From NCBI GenBank assembly GCA_016929695.1, contig JAFGII010000054.1:1-64000 (forward strand): 64,000 nucleotides of DNA. Direction: 5' to 3'. A program made the position numbers and the translations under genes. Source of the DNA: Ignavibacteria bacterium. Its GTDB lineage: Bacteria; Bacteroidota; Ignavibacteria; Tepidaquicellales; Tepidaquicellaceae. Shown here piece by piece: positions 1 through 8,264 of this stretch (the first letter of the stretch is position 1; every line of letters begins with the position of its first letter). The notes under the pieces were generated by a model, which searched no databases, was not told the DNA's origin, and worked only from the letters and a program-made list of their open reading frames with translations.

Positions 1-120
1 AAGCCCGTTACAGGATATGAAATACCGTTTGAAGCATCCGGATTATCGACAGGTGTTTATTTCTACAGAATGTCTGCAGGTGACATAAGTATTACTAAGA
101 AAATGATTCTTCAAAAATAA
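1..120 (+). CDS. 3' end of a secreted protein with a type IX secretion (T9SS) C-terminal sorting tail (partial)
   Basis: The reading frame is open from base 1 to a TAA at 118-120 and gives 39 residues. It contains the pattern LSTGVYFYRMSAG followed by a basic KKMILQK end. This is typical of the type A sorting domain that sends proteins through the outer membrane by the type IX system in Bacteroidota and Ignavibacteria. The functional part of the protein lies outside the window, so its activity cannot be named. A hairpin terminator follows directly. Confidence 0.8.
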   Translation, partial: KPVTGYEIPFEASGLSTGVYFYRMSAGDISITKKMILQK

Positions 121-121
121 A

Positions 122-170
122 AGATAAGTTTCTTAATAAAATAAGGGGACTGTTAGTAACAGTCCCCTTT
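122..170 (+). terminator. Terminator hairpin, copy 1 of a 49-bp perfect direct repeat
   Basis: Arms AAGGGGACTGTTA and TAACAGTCCCCTT form a nearly loop-free GC-rich palindrome just after the secreted-protein stop codon. All 49 bases recur identically at 752-800. In this copy the T tract is only three bases long before the insert sequence begins at 171, so its 3' tail has been interrupted. Confidence 0.75.
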
Positions 171-751
171 CCTGTTTTGCGCATTGGGACACCCTAGAAA
201 CTTTCTCTTATGACCTGCATTAATAATTGTTAATTTTCGTCCATTTTTAATACTTTTCTTACTCCATTTTTTTACGGAAGTTTATTTAAAAAACGTTAAA
301 TCCTGTCTTTTGATATTTTTATAATTTGATACCACTGAAGATAATCTATATTTTTTATTTTGCTCCCCGGATTTACTAATCGGGTTATGACTAAGTCTCG
401 AAATAAATTTTTCTTTTTTTGTCCGTATCATGCATAACCAAATATTCGAGCTAAGAAAAGCTCGGGTCCTGTAACTTCTATTTGTGAATTTGAAATATTC
501 TCTATAAACTCTTTTAAGAATGCACCTTTCATCACTGAAAAAACTTAACGGAATTTCATTTTTTTTCAACTTTATATTGTCCTTATGGTTTTGAGATTAT
601 TTGAACGATAAAACTTTCAGTTTTTCTTCTGTTTACTTAAAAAAAACATTAAAAATAGCCTCGGGACACCCAAAAATTTGATGAAATTATTGTTAACTAA
701 CTGTAAAACATTAATTTATTTTTTTGACTTTTCACACATGCGCAAAACAGG
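171..751. mobile_element. 581-bp insert with 14-bp perfect terminal inverted repeats, inside a duplicated terminator
   Basis: The segment begins CCTGTTTTGCGCAT (171-184) and ends with its exact reverse complement (738-751). It is bounded on both sides by the identical 49-bp terminator repeat. Two direct copies of GGGACACCC lie inside (186-194 and 663-671). The only sizeable frame (282-569, minus) does not resemble a transposase I recognise. It could be a non-autonomous MITE-like element or an eroded insertion sequence. A 49-bp duplication is much longer than usual target duplications, so mechanism and family are uncertain. Confidence 0.55.
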
Positions 752-800
752 AGATAAGTTTCTTAATAAAATAAGGGGACTGTTAGTAACAGTCCCCTTT
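752..800. terminator. Terminator hairpin, copy 2 (intact T tract); serves the leuCD-like operon from the other side
   Basis: Same 49 bases as 122-170. Here the hairpin is followed on plus by TTTTATTTT, and on minus by a U-rich ATTTTATT stretch. It can therefore stop the minus-strand operon ending at 822 as well as plus-strand transcription. A bidirectional terminator between convergent genes is the likely ancestral state. Confidence 0.75.
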
Positions 801-821
801 TATTTTCGTATGAAATTTAAT

Positions 822-1319
822 TTACTTTTTTAACTGTTCGAGCATTTTCTTTCGTGTATAAGGAATAAGACCTCCGGCATCAATAATTGCTTGACGTGCT
901 GGAGGAAGGGGTTCAATGCCAAAAGATTTTCCTGTCGTTTTATTAATTACTAAATTATCTTTTATTTCAATGTCATCGTCCACGTTTGCTTCGATATCTG
1001 GGCATACTATCAAATTCAATCCGAGATTGATTGCATTTTGCATAAAAATTCTTGCAAAATCTTTGGCTATTACATTAATACCATGACCTTTAATGCATGA
1101 AGCAGCTTGTTCTCTTGAAGAACCGCAACCAAAATTATTATCAGCAACAATAAAACTTCCTTCAGGATAATTTTTGTCATTAAGGTTTTTGTTGAAATCC
1201 ACATAATCTGCAAACGCATATTGCGGTGTTTCAATCGGCAATACTGTTGCCATATATCTACCGGGATATACAACATCCGTCGATATATCATCACCAAATT
1301 TATATATTACTTTTGGCAT
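822..1319 (-). CDS. leuD: LeuD-like small subunit of a 3-isopropylmalate/homoaconitate-type dehydratase
   Basis: At 165 residues this is the short archaeal-type small (swivel) subunit of the aconitase superfamily. It pairs with the LeuC-like large subunit encoded one base upstream. GCGSSREQAA at 64-73 is the conserved substrate-contact segment. The specificity loop after PGR reads YMAT (residues 22-25). From memory, characterised isopropylmalate isomerases carry YLVY or YLVM and homoaconitases YLRT, so the substrate is not settled by this loop. It is the last gene of a five-gene minus operon that lacks leuA. The leuD name reflects family, not proven leucine synthesis. Confidence 0.85.
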   Translation of the reverse strand: MPKVIYKFGDDISTDVVYPGRYMATVLPIETPQYAFADYVDFNKNLNDKNYPEGSFIVADNNFGCGSSREQAASCIKGHGINVIAKDFARIFMQNAINLGLNLIVCPDIEANVDDDIEIKDNLVINKTTGKSFGIEPLPPARQAIIDAGGLIPYTRKKMLEQLKK

Positions 1320-1320
1320 T

Positions 1321-2613
1321 TTAATTTCCTCCTTTCAATGGATTGGTTATTTCGCCGTATACTGCACTGATTGCAGCCACAGCCGGTGAACAGAGATATA
1401 CTTCTGCTTTCGGATTACCCATGCGACCTTTAAAATTCCTGTTTGTCGTAGATAATGCAACCTCTTCATCACCTAATGCCCCCTGATGAACACCGAGACA
1501 GCAACCGCAACCGGGATTCATAATTATTGCACCGGCATTAGACAATGATTCGAGATATCCCTTTTTCATAGATTCTTTGTAAATATTCCAACTGGCAGGA
1601 AATACAAGCATTCTAACACCTTTAGCTACTTTTTTACCTTTTAAAATATTTGCTGCAATTTCTATGTCATCAAGTCTTCCATTTGTACAGGAACCTATAA
1701 CAATCTGGTCAATTTTAGTACCTTTCATATCTGAAATTGGCTTTACGTTATCGACTGTGTGCGGACATGCTATCTGAGGTTCAAGTTCGTTAACATTTAT
1801 TTCAATTGTTTCGCTGTATATTGCATCATCATCAGGCAGAATAAAATTAATATCATCCGTCACACCGGCAACCTCGCGTAAATATCTTTCGGTTTCTTTA
1901 TCAGGAGGAACAATCCCTGAAGTTGCTCCTGCTTCTACTGCCATATTACATATAACCAGTCTGCCTGATGTACTCATATTTTTTATGGTTTCTCCATGAT
2001 ATTCTATAACTTTAAAGTTTGCACCCTGTGCTGATATTTTTCCTATAAGATACAGCACTAAATCTTTTGCAGTTACATTATTTTTAAATTTTCCCTTAAC
2101 AATAACTTTAATAGTATGAGGGACTTCTACATTTAATACTCTGCCAAGAGTCCAAACACTTGCCATTTCAGTAGCACCTATTCCAAAAGCAAATGAACCT
2201 AACGCACCGTGAGTTGTTGTATGGCTGTCTGTTCCAACCACAACGTAACCAGGTCTAACGTATCCGTATTCAGGAAGTATCTGATGACAAATTCCCCCTT
2301 CATCTGCTCTTATATCATGAAATTTTTTAATTTTATTTTTTCTTACAAAATCCCGGATTTTTTTCTGATTTGTAGCAGTTTTTGAACTTTCCGCAGGGAC
2401 TCTGTGATCAAAAATAATGGCAATTTTTTCAGGATTCCATATTTTTGGTTCTATACCTGTTCCTTTGAATACTTCATTAAACTGATTAATTACCAAGGCT
2501 CCGTTTTCATGAGACATTGCCAAATCAACTTTAGGTTCAAGTACATCGCCTGCTTTCACAATTTTCTGACCGGTAGCTTTTGCAAGTGTCTTTTCTACAA
2601 TGGTCATTCCCAT
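1321..2613 (-). CDS. leuC: LeuC-like large subunit of an iron-sulfur 3-isopropylmalate/homoaconitate-type dehydratase
   Basis: The 430-residue protein has the length of the shorter LeuC/HacA group. It carries the [4Fe-4S] ligand signatures GSCTNG (near residue 302) and NPGCGCC (near 362), plus the GTDSHTTTHGALG segment of the active site. With LeuD it should move a hydroxyl between adjacent carbons of a 2- or 3-hydroxydicarboxylate through an unsaturated intermediate. It starts 19 bases after the CoA-transferase stop and ends one base before leuD. Co-transcription with a CoA-transferase and an HMG-CoA-lyase-like protein is unusual for leucine biosynthesis. Confidence 0.88.
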   Translation of the reverse strand: MGMTIVEKTLAKATGQKIVKAGDVLEPKVDLAMSHENGALVINQFNEVFKGTGIEPKIWNPEKIAIIFDHRVPAESSKTATNQKKIRDFVRKNKIKKFHDIRADEGGICHQILPEYGYVRPGYVVVGTDSHTTTHGALGSFAFGIGATEMASVWTLGRVLNVEVPHTIKVIVKGKFKNNVTAKDLVLYLIGKISAQGANFKVIEYHGETIKNMSTSGRLVICNMAVEAGATSGIVPPDKETERYLREVAGVTDDINFILPDDDAIYSETIEINVNELEPQIACPHTVDNVKPISDMKGTKIDQIVIGSCTNGRLDDIEIAANILKGKKVAKGVRMLVFPASWNIYKESMKKGYLESLSNAGAIIMNPGCGCCLGVHQGALGDEEVALSTTNRNFKGRMGNPKAEVYLCSPAVAAISAVYGEITNPLKGGN

Positions 2614-2632
2614 TTATTTTCTCCGTATTTAG

Positions 2633-3826
2633 TTATATAATTTTATTTTTTTTAAATTGTATAATTTCTTCTTCAGAATATCCTAATTCTTTTAATATCT
2701 CATTTGTATGCTGAGATAATTGAGGAGGCGGTGAATCAACATCTCCGGATGTTTTATCAAATTTCGCCGTCAAATTGAATACTTTTATCTTTCCTACACT
2801 TGGTGTATCAACTTCAGTAATCGCATTTCTGTGTTTTATCTGAGGCTGGTTCAATGCGGCTTCAAGGCTAAGAATTTCACCGCTAGGAATACCTTTTTTA
2901 TTCAATGCATCGACCCAGTTTTTTGTTTCTTTTTCTTTGAGTTTTTCTTCGAGAAGCGGAGTTAATTCTTTTCTGTTTACTTTACGGGTATCTCTTTCTT
3001 TAAATCGAACATCTTCTTTAAGTTCAGGCAGTCCGAGTATATCGCATAAATCTTCCCATTGTTCCTGCTTATTTGCAGCAATATTTATGTAACCGTCTTT
3101 TGTCATAAATGTCCCTGATGGAGCAGCCGTAAAATTGTCGTTGCCCATAAGTACCGGATGTTTTCCTCCGATTAAAAGATTTGCAGCAACCCAACCCATT
3201 AATGGCATTATTGAGTCCAGCATTGCGATATCGATGAACTGACCTTGTCCGGTTTTGTCTCTATGGTATAAGGCAACCATTATGGAAAAGGCAGCATTTA
3301 GCCCCCCTACTGTATCACAGACGGGGAAACCTGCTCTCAAAGGATTCAGTCTTTCATCACCATTTATTGCCATAACACCACTCAAGCCTTGAATTATCTG
3401 GTCATAAGCTGGTTTAAAAGCATCCGGACCTGTTTGTCCGAATCCGGATATAGCACAATAAATGATTTTGGGATTTATTTCACATAGAGCACTATATGAT
3501 AATCCGAGCCGGTCCATAACACCCGGTCTGAAATTTTCTACGACAACATCGGACAATTTAACCAGTTTTCTGAATATTTCCTTCGCTTTTTCGTCTTTTA
3601 AGTTCAAAGTAATGGATTTCTTATTCGAATTTTGTGCAAGGAAACTTGTACCCATTAATTTGTTATTTAGTTCTGGAACATTTCCGAGTTTTCTTGCAAG
3701 GTCACCTGCGCCTGGGTTTTCGATTTTAATCACCTCAACTCCGCACAAAGCGAGATGCAGAGTTGCAAATGGTCCTGCCAAAACATTTGTTAAATCCAGG
3801 ATTCTGATTTTTTCTAATGATTTCAT
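2633..3826 (-). CDS. Class III (CaiB/BaiF family) CoA-transferase
   Basis: This 397-residue protein shows the family III layout: ILDLTNVLAGPFAT at the N-terminus, the VVENFRPGVMDRLGL segment near 95-110, and YDQIIQGLSG near 141-150. D142 in the last segment matches the catalytic aspartate that forms the acyl anhydride in formyl-CoA transferase. The family moves CoA between carboxylic acids, for example succinyl-CoA to a hydroxydicarboxylate. It lies 9 bases after the HMG-CoA-lyase-like gene, so it plausibly activates the acid that the lyase cleaves. The acceptor acid is unknown. Confidence 0.85.
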   Translation of the reverse strand: MKSLEKIRILDLTNVLAGPFATLHLALCGVEVIKIENPGAGDLARKLGNVPELNNKLMGTSFLAQNSNKKSITLNLKDEKAKEIFRKLVKLSDVVVENFRPGVMDRLGLSYSALCEINPKIIYCAISGFGQTGPDAFKPAYDQIIQGLSGVMAINGDERLNPLRAGFPVCDTVGGLNAAFSIMVALYHRDKTGQGQFIDIAMLDSIMPLMGWVAANLLIGGKHPVLMGNDNFTAAPSGTFMTKDGYINIAANKQEQWEDLCDILGLPELKEDVRFKERDTRKVNRKELTPLLEEKLKEKETKNWVDALNKKGIPSGEILSLEAALNQPQIKHRNAITEVDTPSVGKIKVFNLTAKFDKTSGDVDSPPPQLSQHTNEILKELGYSEEEIIQFKKNKII

Positions 3827-3835
3827 TATAAATAT

Positions 3836-4753
3836 TTAAGTGTTAATAATTTCAGGTACTTTTCCGGTTCTATGAATTATTCCCGGAAGTGTTCTTTTAA
3901 AGTATTCTGATGCCTGTTTTGTAACTTCAATAATACTTTCGAGATTAATATCATTTCTTAAACCCATTCTGTTAAAAAAATGCACCAGGTCTTCCGTGCA
4001 CACATTTCCACTTGATACAGCAGTAAAAGGGCATCCGCCAAGTCCTGCGAAAGATGATTCAAAATAATTCACACCGGATTTATACGCTGCATAAACATTA
4101 GCCATACCGAGACCAAATGTATCGTGAAAATGGGACGCCATATTCAAATCCATGCCAATTTCAAAAACTTCGTTATATAAATCCTCCACCTGAGAGGGAA
4201 AAGCATGTCCGGCAGTATCGGCTAAACTTATATTTTTAAATCCAGCATCAACATATTTCTGAATAATATTAAGGACTTTTTCTTTCGGAATTTTTCCTTC
4301 GAAACCGCAACCGAAGGCAGACTGAACAGAGACCTGAACTTTTTTTCCTGCTTCAAGTGCTTTTTTTCCCATTTTAATAATAACATTCAGGGCTTCATCT
4401 GTAGTCATTCCCGTATTTTTCTGACTATGAGTATTACTTGCAGAAACACCCATACAAAACATATCAACGCCGCAGGCGAGTCCCCTGTCGAGACCTTTAT
4501 CATTCAAAACGAGTCCTGCAAGTATAACATTTTCCGGTTTATTTTCAGGAAAATTAAAATATTTAAACAATTCGTCAGTATCCGCCATTTGCGGCATTCT
4601 TTTGGGATTAACGAAAGAGCCAATCTGAATAATATCAATTCCTGACTTAGAAAGTTCATTAATCCATTTAATTTTTACATCGGTCGGGACGATTTCCTTT
4701 TCAATTTGCAGACCATCTCTCGGACCAACTTCGTGAACAAAAATTTTCTTCAT
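3836..4753 (-). CDS. HMG-CoA lyase-like enzyme (DRE-TIM family) with a substituted catalytic glutamate
   Basis: The 305-residue TIM-barrel protein has VGPRDGLQ (residues 9-16, with R12 and D13), the metal-binding HFHDTFG (H208, H210) and the GLGGCPF loop with C241 followed by SGN (N250). All match HMG-CoA lyase. Aligned with my recollection of the human enzyme, SVIETTSFV corresponds to DIIQIGSFV here. The active-site glutamate (human E72) is therefore Q43. The enzyme probably cleaves a tertiary or secondary 3-hydroxyacyl-CoA, but the substitution makes plain HMG-CoA lyase activity uncertain. It is the second gene of the operon, 74 bases after the dehydrogenase. Confidence 0.8.
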   Translation of the reverse strand: MKKIFVHEVGPRDGLQIEKEIVPTDVKIKWINELSKSGIDIIQIGSFVNPKRMPQMADTDELFKYFNFPENKPENVILAGLVLNDKGLDRGLACGVDMFCMGVSASNTHSQKNTGMTTDEALNVIIKMGKKALEAGKKVQVSVQSAFGCGFEGKIPKEKVLNIIQKYVDAGFKNISLADTAGHAFPSQVEDLYNEVFEIGMDLNMASHFHDTFGLGMANVYAAYKSGVNYFESSFAGLGGCPFTAVSSGNVCTEDLVHFFNRMGLRNDINLESIIEVTKQASEYFKRTLPGIIHRTGKVPEIINT

Positions 4754-4773
4754 CGGATTTTTACAAAATAATA

Positions 4774-4798
4774 CTTATCCCGAAAATATCGGGATAAG
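4774..4798. repeat. Small palindrome (stem-loop) between dehydrogenase and lyase genes
   Basis: Arms CTTATCCCGA and TCGGGATAAG enclose a 5-base loop. A close relative occurs at 37305-37322. There is no U tract in the direction of the operon, so it is more likely an interspersed palindrome or a processing/stability element than a terminator. Confidence 0.5.
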
Positions 4799-4827
4799 AT
4801 AATTATAAATTATTAATTTAATAAAAT

Positions 4828-5946
4828 TTAAATCTTTTCAGCGACAGCGTTAGCTACATCGAGCGTTGTATTTGAGCCGCCCATATCATAAGTTTTAACA
4901 TTTCCTTCTTTAATGACTTCAGCAACTGCTTTTTGCAATTTATCAGCTTTATCTATTTCTCCAAGCCATTCAAGCATCATTTTAGCCGATAAAATAGTCG
5001 CAATCGGATTAACTTTATACAGACCAACATATTTAGGAGCAGAGCCGTGAGTAGGTTCAAAAACTGCAAGTTTTTCACCGATATTACCCGAGCATCCGAA
5101 CCCAAGACCGCCCACCATTTGTGCACACAAGTCTGAAATAATATCGCCAAACAGATTCGGAGCAACAATTACATCATAATTATAGGGATTTTTTAGCAAC
5201 CACATTGTCATTGCATCAATATTTGCATCATCCATTGCGATATCAGGATAATCTTTGGCGACTTCCTTAGCCGTTTCAAGGAAAAGACCGTCTGTTGCTC
5301 TTACTACATTAGATTTATGAACAACTGTTACTTTTTTCCTATTGAATTTCTTCGCAAAATCAAATGCCGCTCTGATAATTCTTTCGGAGCCTTTTCTTGT
5401 GTTAATTTTGCAGGAAATCGCATATTTATCAAGGGGAATATCTTTAAAGGGAGTAAAAGGTTTAGAAATCTTCCTTAACAAATCCGCAAGTTCCTGCGGA
5501 ACGGGGTTGAATTCAACTCCCGAGTACATACCTTCAGTATTTTCCCTGAAAACAACAAGGTCAATATTTTCTTTATAATTAAGAGGATTTCCCTCGAACG
5601 CTTTGCAGGGACGTAAACAGATATAAAGGTCAAACATTTGTCTCATTCTCACAATAGGTGACCTATAAGTGAGACCTTCATTTTGAAGCTCGGGTATTAA
5701 TTCTGCGGCAGCTGCTTTAACCGGTTTTGAAGTAATTGCACCGAACATTGCAGCATTAACTGATTTAAGAAGGTCAACTGTTCTCTGCGGGAAAGCATCC
5801 CCTTCCTTACACCAGAATTCCCATCCAATATCACCATAAATATAGTCTGCATCAAGTCGTAGTTTATCTAAAACTATTTTTGCTGCTTCAAGGACTTCAA
5901 CTCCTACCCCGTCTCCCGGAAGCCATGCTATCTTGTATTTGGACAT
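4828..5946 (-). CDS. Isocitrate/3-isopropylmalate dehydrogenase family protein (decarboxylating)
   Basis: About 372 residues of the beta-decarboxylating dehydrogenase family, which oxidises a 2-hydroxy-3-carboxy acid with NAD(P)+ and releases CO2. Visible motifs are LPGDGVGVEV at the N-terminus, FRENTEGMYSG in the substrate loop, NLFGDIISD for metal binding, and EPTHGSAPKYVG near the C-terminus. The substrate loop resembles isocitrate/homoisocitrate enzymes more than LeuB, so specificity is open. I chose the ATG at 5946 rather than the TTG one codon upstream because an AGGAG sits 6 to 7 bases before it. It is the promoter-proximal gene of the operon. Confidence 0.85.
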   Translation of the reverse strand: MSKYKIAWLPGDGVGVEVLEAAKIVLDKLRLDADYIYGDIGWEFWCKEGDAFPQRTVDLLKSVNAAMFGAITSKPVKAAAAELIPELQNEGLTYRSPIVRMRQMFDLYICLRPCKAFEGNPLNYKENIDLVVFRENTEGMYSGVEFNPVPQELADLLRKISKPFTPFKDIPLDKYAISCKINTRKGSERIIRAAFDFAKKFNRKKVTVVHKSNVVRATDGLFLETAKEVAKDYPDIAMDDANIDAMTMWLLKNPYNYDVIVAPNLFGDIISDLCAQMVGGLGFGCSGNIGEKLAVFEPTHGSAPKYVGLYKVNPIATILSAKMMLEWLGEIDKADKLQKAVAEVIKEGNVKTYDMGGSNTTLDVANAVAEKI

Positions 5947-5975
5947 CAAATTCTCCTGATTTATTTTATATTTTA

Positions 5976-6006
5976 CAAAATTATGTATTTAAAAGTCATT
6001 TAACAA
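5976..6006 (-). promoter_or_regulatory. Bacteroidetes-type promoter of the dehydrogenase/lyase/transferase operon
   Basis: On the minus strand a TTG (6004-6006) is followed after 20 bases by TAATTTTG (5976-5983). This is a full match to the Bacteroidetes TAnnTTTG -7 element with a normal spacing. It lies about 30 bases upstream of the start codon and its AGGAG. Inferred from sequence only. Confidence 0.55.
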
Positions 6007-6184
6007 TGATAACAGGAACGTAATTTGGGAACTTTTAAGGTGTTAAATACAGAATTTTAATATCAAAATAATGTCATTACAAAATATAAGATGGAGTAAA
6101 TAAATTTTATCTGGAACTACCCAAAATTATAATTACTTTTTATTACTTTTTATTATATATTAAAAAAACGCAAAAAATATTATT

Positions 6185-7315
6185 ATGAGCTATCCGGGAA
6201 TATATATACATATACCATTTTGCAGAAACAGATGCAATTACTGCGATTTTTACATAACGACAAGAACGGATATAAAAGGAAGATATATTGATAATCTTAT
6301 AAAAGAGTTTGAGCTATCGGCTGAAAATAATGCAGATAATTATTTTAATTCTATATATATCGGCGGCGGAACTCCATCCCTTCTTACTCCGGAGCAGGTT
6401 TTCAGAATAATAAACATCCTGAAAGGCAATTACAATATACAGGATAATTCAGAAATCACTCTCGAATTAAATCCGGAAGACATTACAGAAGATGAAAACA
6501 AGACAATCGAATACAGAGATTCGGGAATTAACAGAATAAGTTTCGGTTTACAATCATCAAATAAGGATGAACTAAAATTTTTAACGAGATTTGATGATAC
6601 AGAAAAAATTACAACTGCACTTGAAAGAGTACTTAAGTGCTTTAAAAATGCAAGTGTTGACATTATTTATTCAATACCCGGCTCACTAAGAAAAAAACTT
6701 GAGGACACTATCGAAAAAATAATTTCATTAAAGATACCACACATATCAGCTTACACATTAATATTTGAAAAAAACACACCTCTTTATTATCACTATGAAA
6801 ATAACAGAGTTTACCGCAATTCAGATGAAACAGAGGCTGAGTTATACGAATATCTATCTGACAGACTTACTTACGCAGGTTATAATCATTATGAAATTTC
6901 AAATTATGCATTACCCGGTTTTGAATCCATACATAACCTGAAATATTGGGAATATAATAATTATCTTGGTTTTGGTGCTTCATCACATTCATTTTTTCAT
7001 CCAAGAAGATGGAAAAACTATTCGAACATAATAAAATACAATCTTTCTCTGGAAAAGAATACACTTCCGACAGAAGAAACTCATACTTTAACTGCCGAAG
7101 AAAGTGAACGTGAAATAATTTTTCTCGGATTAAGAAGCAAAGGAGTAAACCTCAAAATATTCAAAAAAATTACAGGAATAATTTTTGAGAAAAAATATTC
7201 TTCTGCAATTAGAAAACTTGAAACAGGAAAATATGGTACTCTTGATTCAGAATATTTCTGTTTAACCAGAAAAGGTTCTAAAATTGCAGATGAAATTGCA
7301 ACTAAGTACTTCTGA
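6185..7315 (+). CDS. hemW: Radical SAM heme chaperone HemW (coproporphyrinogen oxidase-like)
   Basis: The 376-residue protein begins MSYPGIYIHIPFC and carries the radical SAM cysteines C13, C17 and C20, followed by the GGGTPSLL glycine-rich SAM segment. The HNLKYW motif near 240 matches the HNxxYW heme-binding motif of HemW. HemW delivers heme to respiratory enzymes. It lacks the fourth cysteine context of true HemN. The gene stands alone on plus, and its last 14 bases overlap the end of the convergent PAP2 gene. Confidence 0.9.
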   Translation: MSYPGIYIHIPFCRNRCNYCDFYITTRTDIKGRYIDNLIKEFELSAENNADNYFNSIYIGGGTPSLLTPEQVFRIINILKGNYNIQDNSEITLELNPEDITEDENKTIEYRDSGINRISFGLQSSNKDELKFLTRFDDTEKITTALERVLKCFKNASVDIIYSIPGSLRKKLEDTIEKIISLKIPHISAYTLIFEKNTPLYYHYENNRVYRNSDETEAELYEYLSDRLTYAGYNHYEISNYALPGFESIHNLKYWEYNNYLGFGASSHSFFHPRRWKNYSNIIKYNLSLEKNTLPTEETHTLTAEESEREIIFLGLRSKGVNLKIFKKITGIIFEKKYSSAIRKLETGKYGTLDSEYFCLTRKGSKIADEIATKYF

Positions 7316-8264
7316 TAATATCATTATTGTCAGGTTCATTTTTATATACTCTTTTAGCAATAAATACCGAAATCAGAGCTATTACAAATCCTGCAATAAT
7401 ATCAATAACATAATGATACCTCAAATAAACGGTAGCGAAAACCATAATCACGGAAAAAGGAAGATAAAAATAGAAAGAATTTGATTTAAATTTTGCCGAC
7501 AAATACGTGATAAGAAGAAGAATAATTGTATGACCCGACGGGAAAGCATCTCTTTGAGCAATTGTTTCTGGATTCGGGATATTTTTTGGATAAATTGACT
7601 CCCCGAAATTAATAATATCGCGTAACATTTCCGTTAGAAATACTCCGGGCATTTCGAGATTCAAATCCGCAAAATTATGAAGCGTAAATCTTGGACCTAT
7701 TGCCGGTAAAATCAAATATCCGAAAAATGAAAGATAAAATCCAAGAAGTATAAGGAAAGTTGCAAATTTAAATTCCCTGTACCTGTGCCAAAGGTACAAT
7801 TCAAGACCATAAATAACAGGCATAAGATAAAAGAGATTATAAATAATCTGAAGAAATTCAGTAAGAAACGGATTAGAAATTCCAAACAACTCCTGAGTGG
7901 GATTCGAATTAAATATCATATAGTCAATACTAATCAGCAAGTCATCATAAAGAAAATCACTTACTTTTATCATTATGACATAAATTTCCTTAAAGTAAAA
8001 AAATATCATAATCAAAGGATACCAATATCTGAGAATCTTCAAAAAGCGTGAATAATATTTATCTGAAAATTCAAGTTTTTCATATTTCAATACTATACAG
8101 ATCGTAAACACAGATAAAAGTACATTAATTACGACATAATAAAACCAGCCGGATATTTTATCGTTATTAATGATTATAATTACAGTTATAATCAGCAGGA
8201 AAATTTGATTTAAAATATCATGTTTATCCAGTAATTTGAAATTCCATGTAATTTTCGATGTCAT
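7302..8264 (-). CDS. PAP2-superfamily membrane phosphatase/transferase
   Basis: An integral membrane protein of 320 residues with about eight hydrophobic segments. The acid-phosphatase signature is split in the usual way: GPRFT, then AFPSGHTI, then RYHYVIDIIAG with the catalytic histidine. This family removes phosphate from lipids such as phosphatidate or undecaprenyl diphosphate. The N-terminal half and the GPR-type first motif resemble the inositol-phosphorylceramide-synthase-like branch, so a phospho-headgroup transfer role is possible. It is the last gene of rnhB-yraN-PAP2 and overlaps yraN by 4 bases. Confidence 0.8.
   Translation of the reverse strand: MTSKITWNFKLLDKHDILNQIFLLIITVIIIINNDKISGWFYYVVINVLLSVFTICIVLKYEKLEFSDKYYSRFLKILRYWYPLIMIFFYFKEIYVIMIKVSDFLYDDLLISIDYMIFNSNPTQELFGISNPFLTEFLQIIYNLFYLMPVIYGLELYLWHRYREFKFATFLILLGFYLSFFGYLILPAIGPRFTLHNFADLNLEMPGVFLTEMLRDIINFGESIYPKNIPNPETIAQRDAFPSGHTIILLLITYLSAKFKSNSFYFYLPFSVIMVFATVYLRYHYVIDIIAGFVIALISVFIAKRVYKNEPDNNDIIRST

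Noticed and set aside
282-569. 95-codon minus-strand frame inside the insert at 171-751
   Set aside because: No recognisable domain, no ribosome-binding site, and composition like noncoding AT-rich sequence. I treat it as part of the insert only.
4774-4798. Reading the palindrome as an internal terminator
   Set aside because: There is no U tract on either strand, and a related palindrome occurs elsewhere in noncoding sequence.
822-5946. Calling the five genes a leucine biosynthesis operon
   Set aside because: There is no leuA, and a CoA-transferase and an HMG-CoA-lyase-like gene lie in the same transcript. Family names were kept but the pathway was not assumed.
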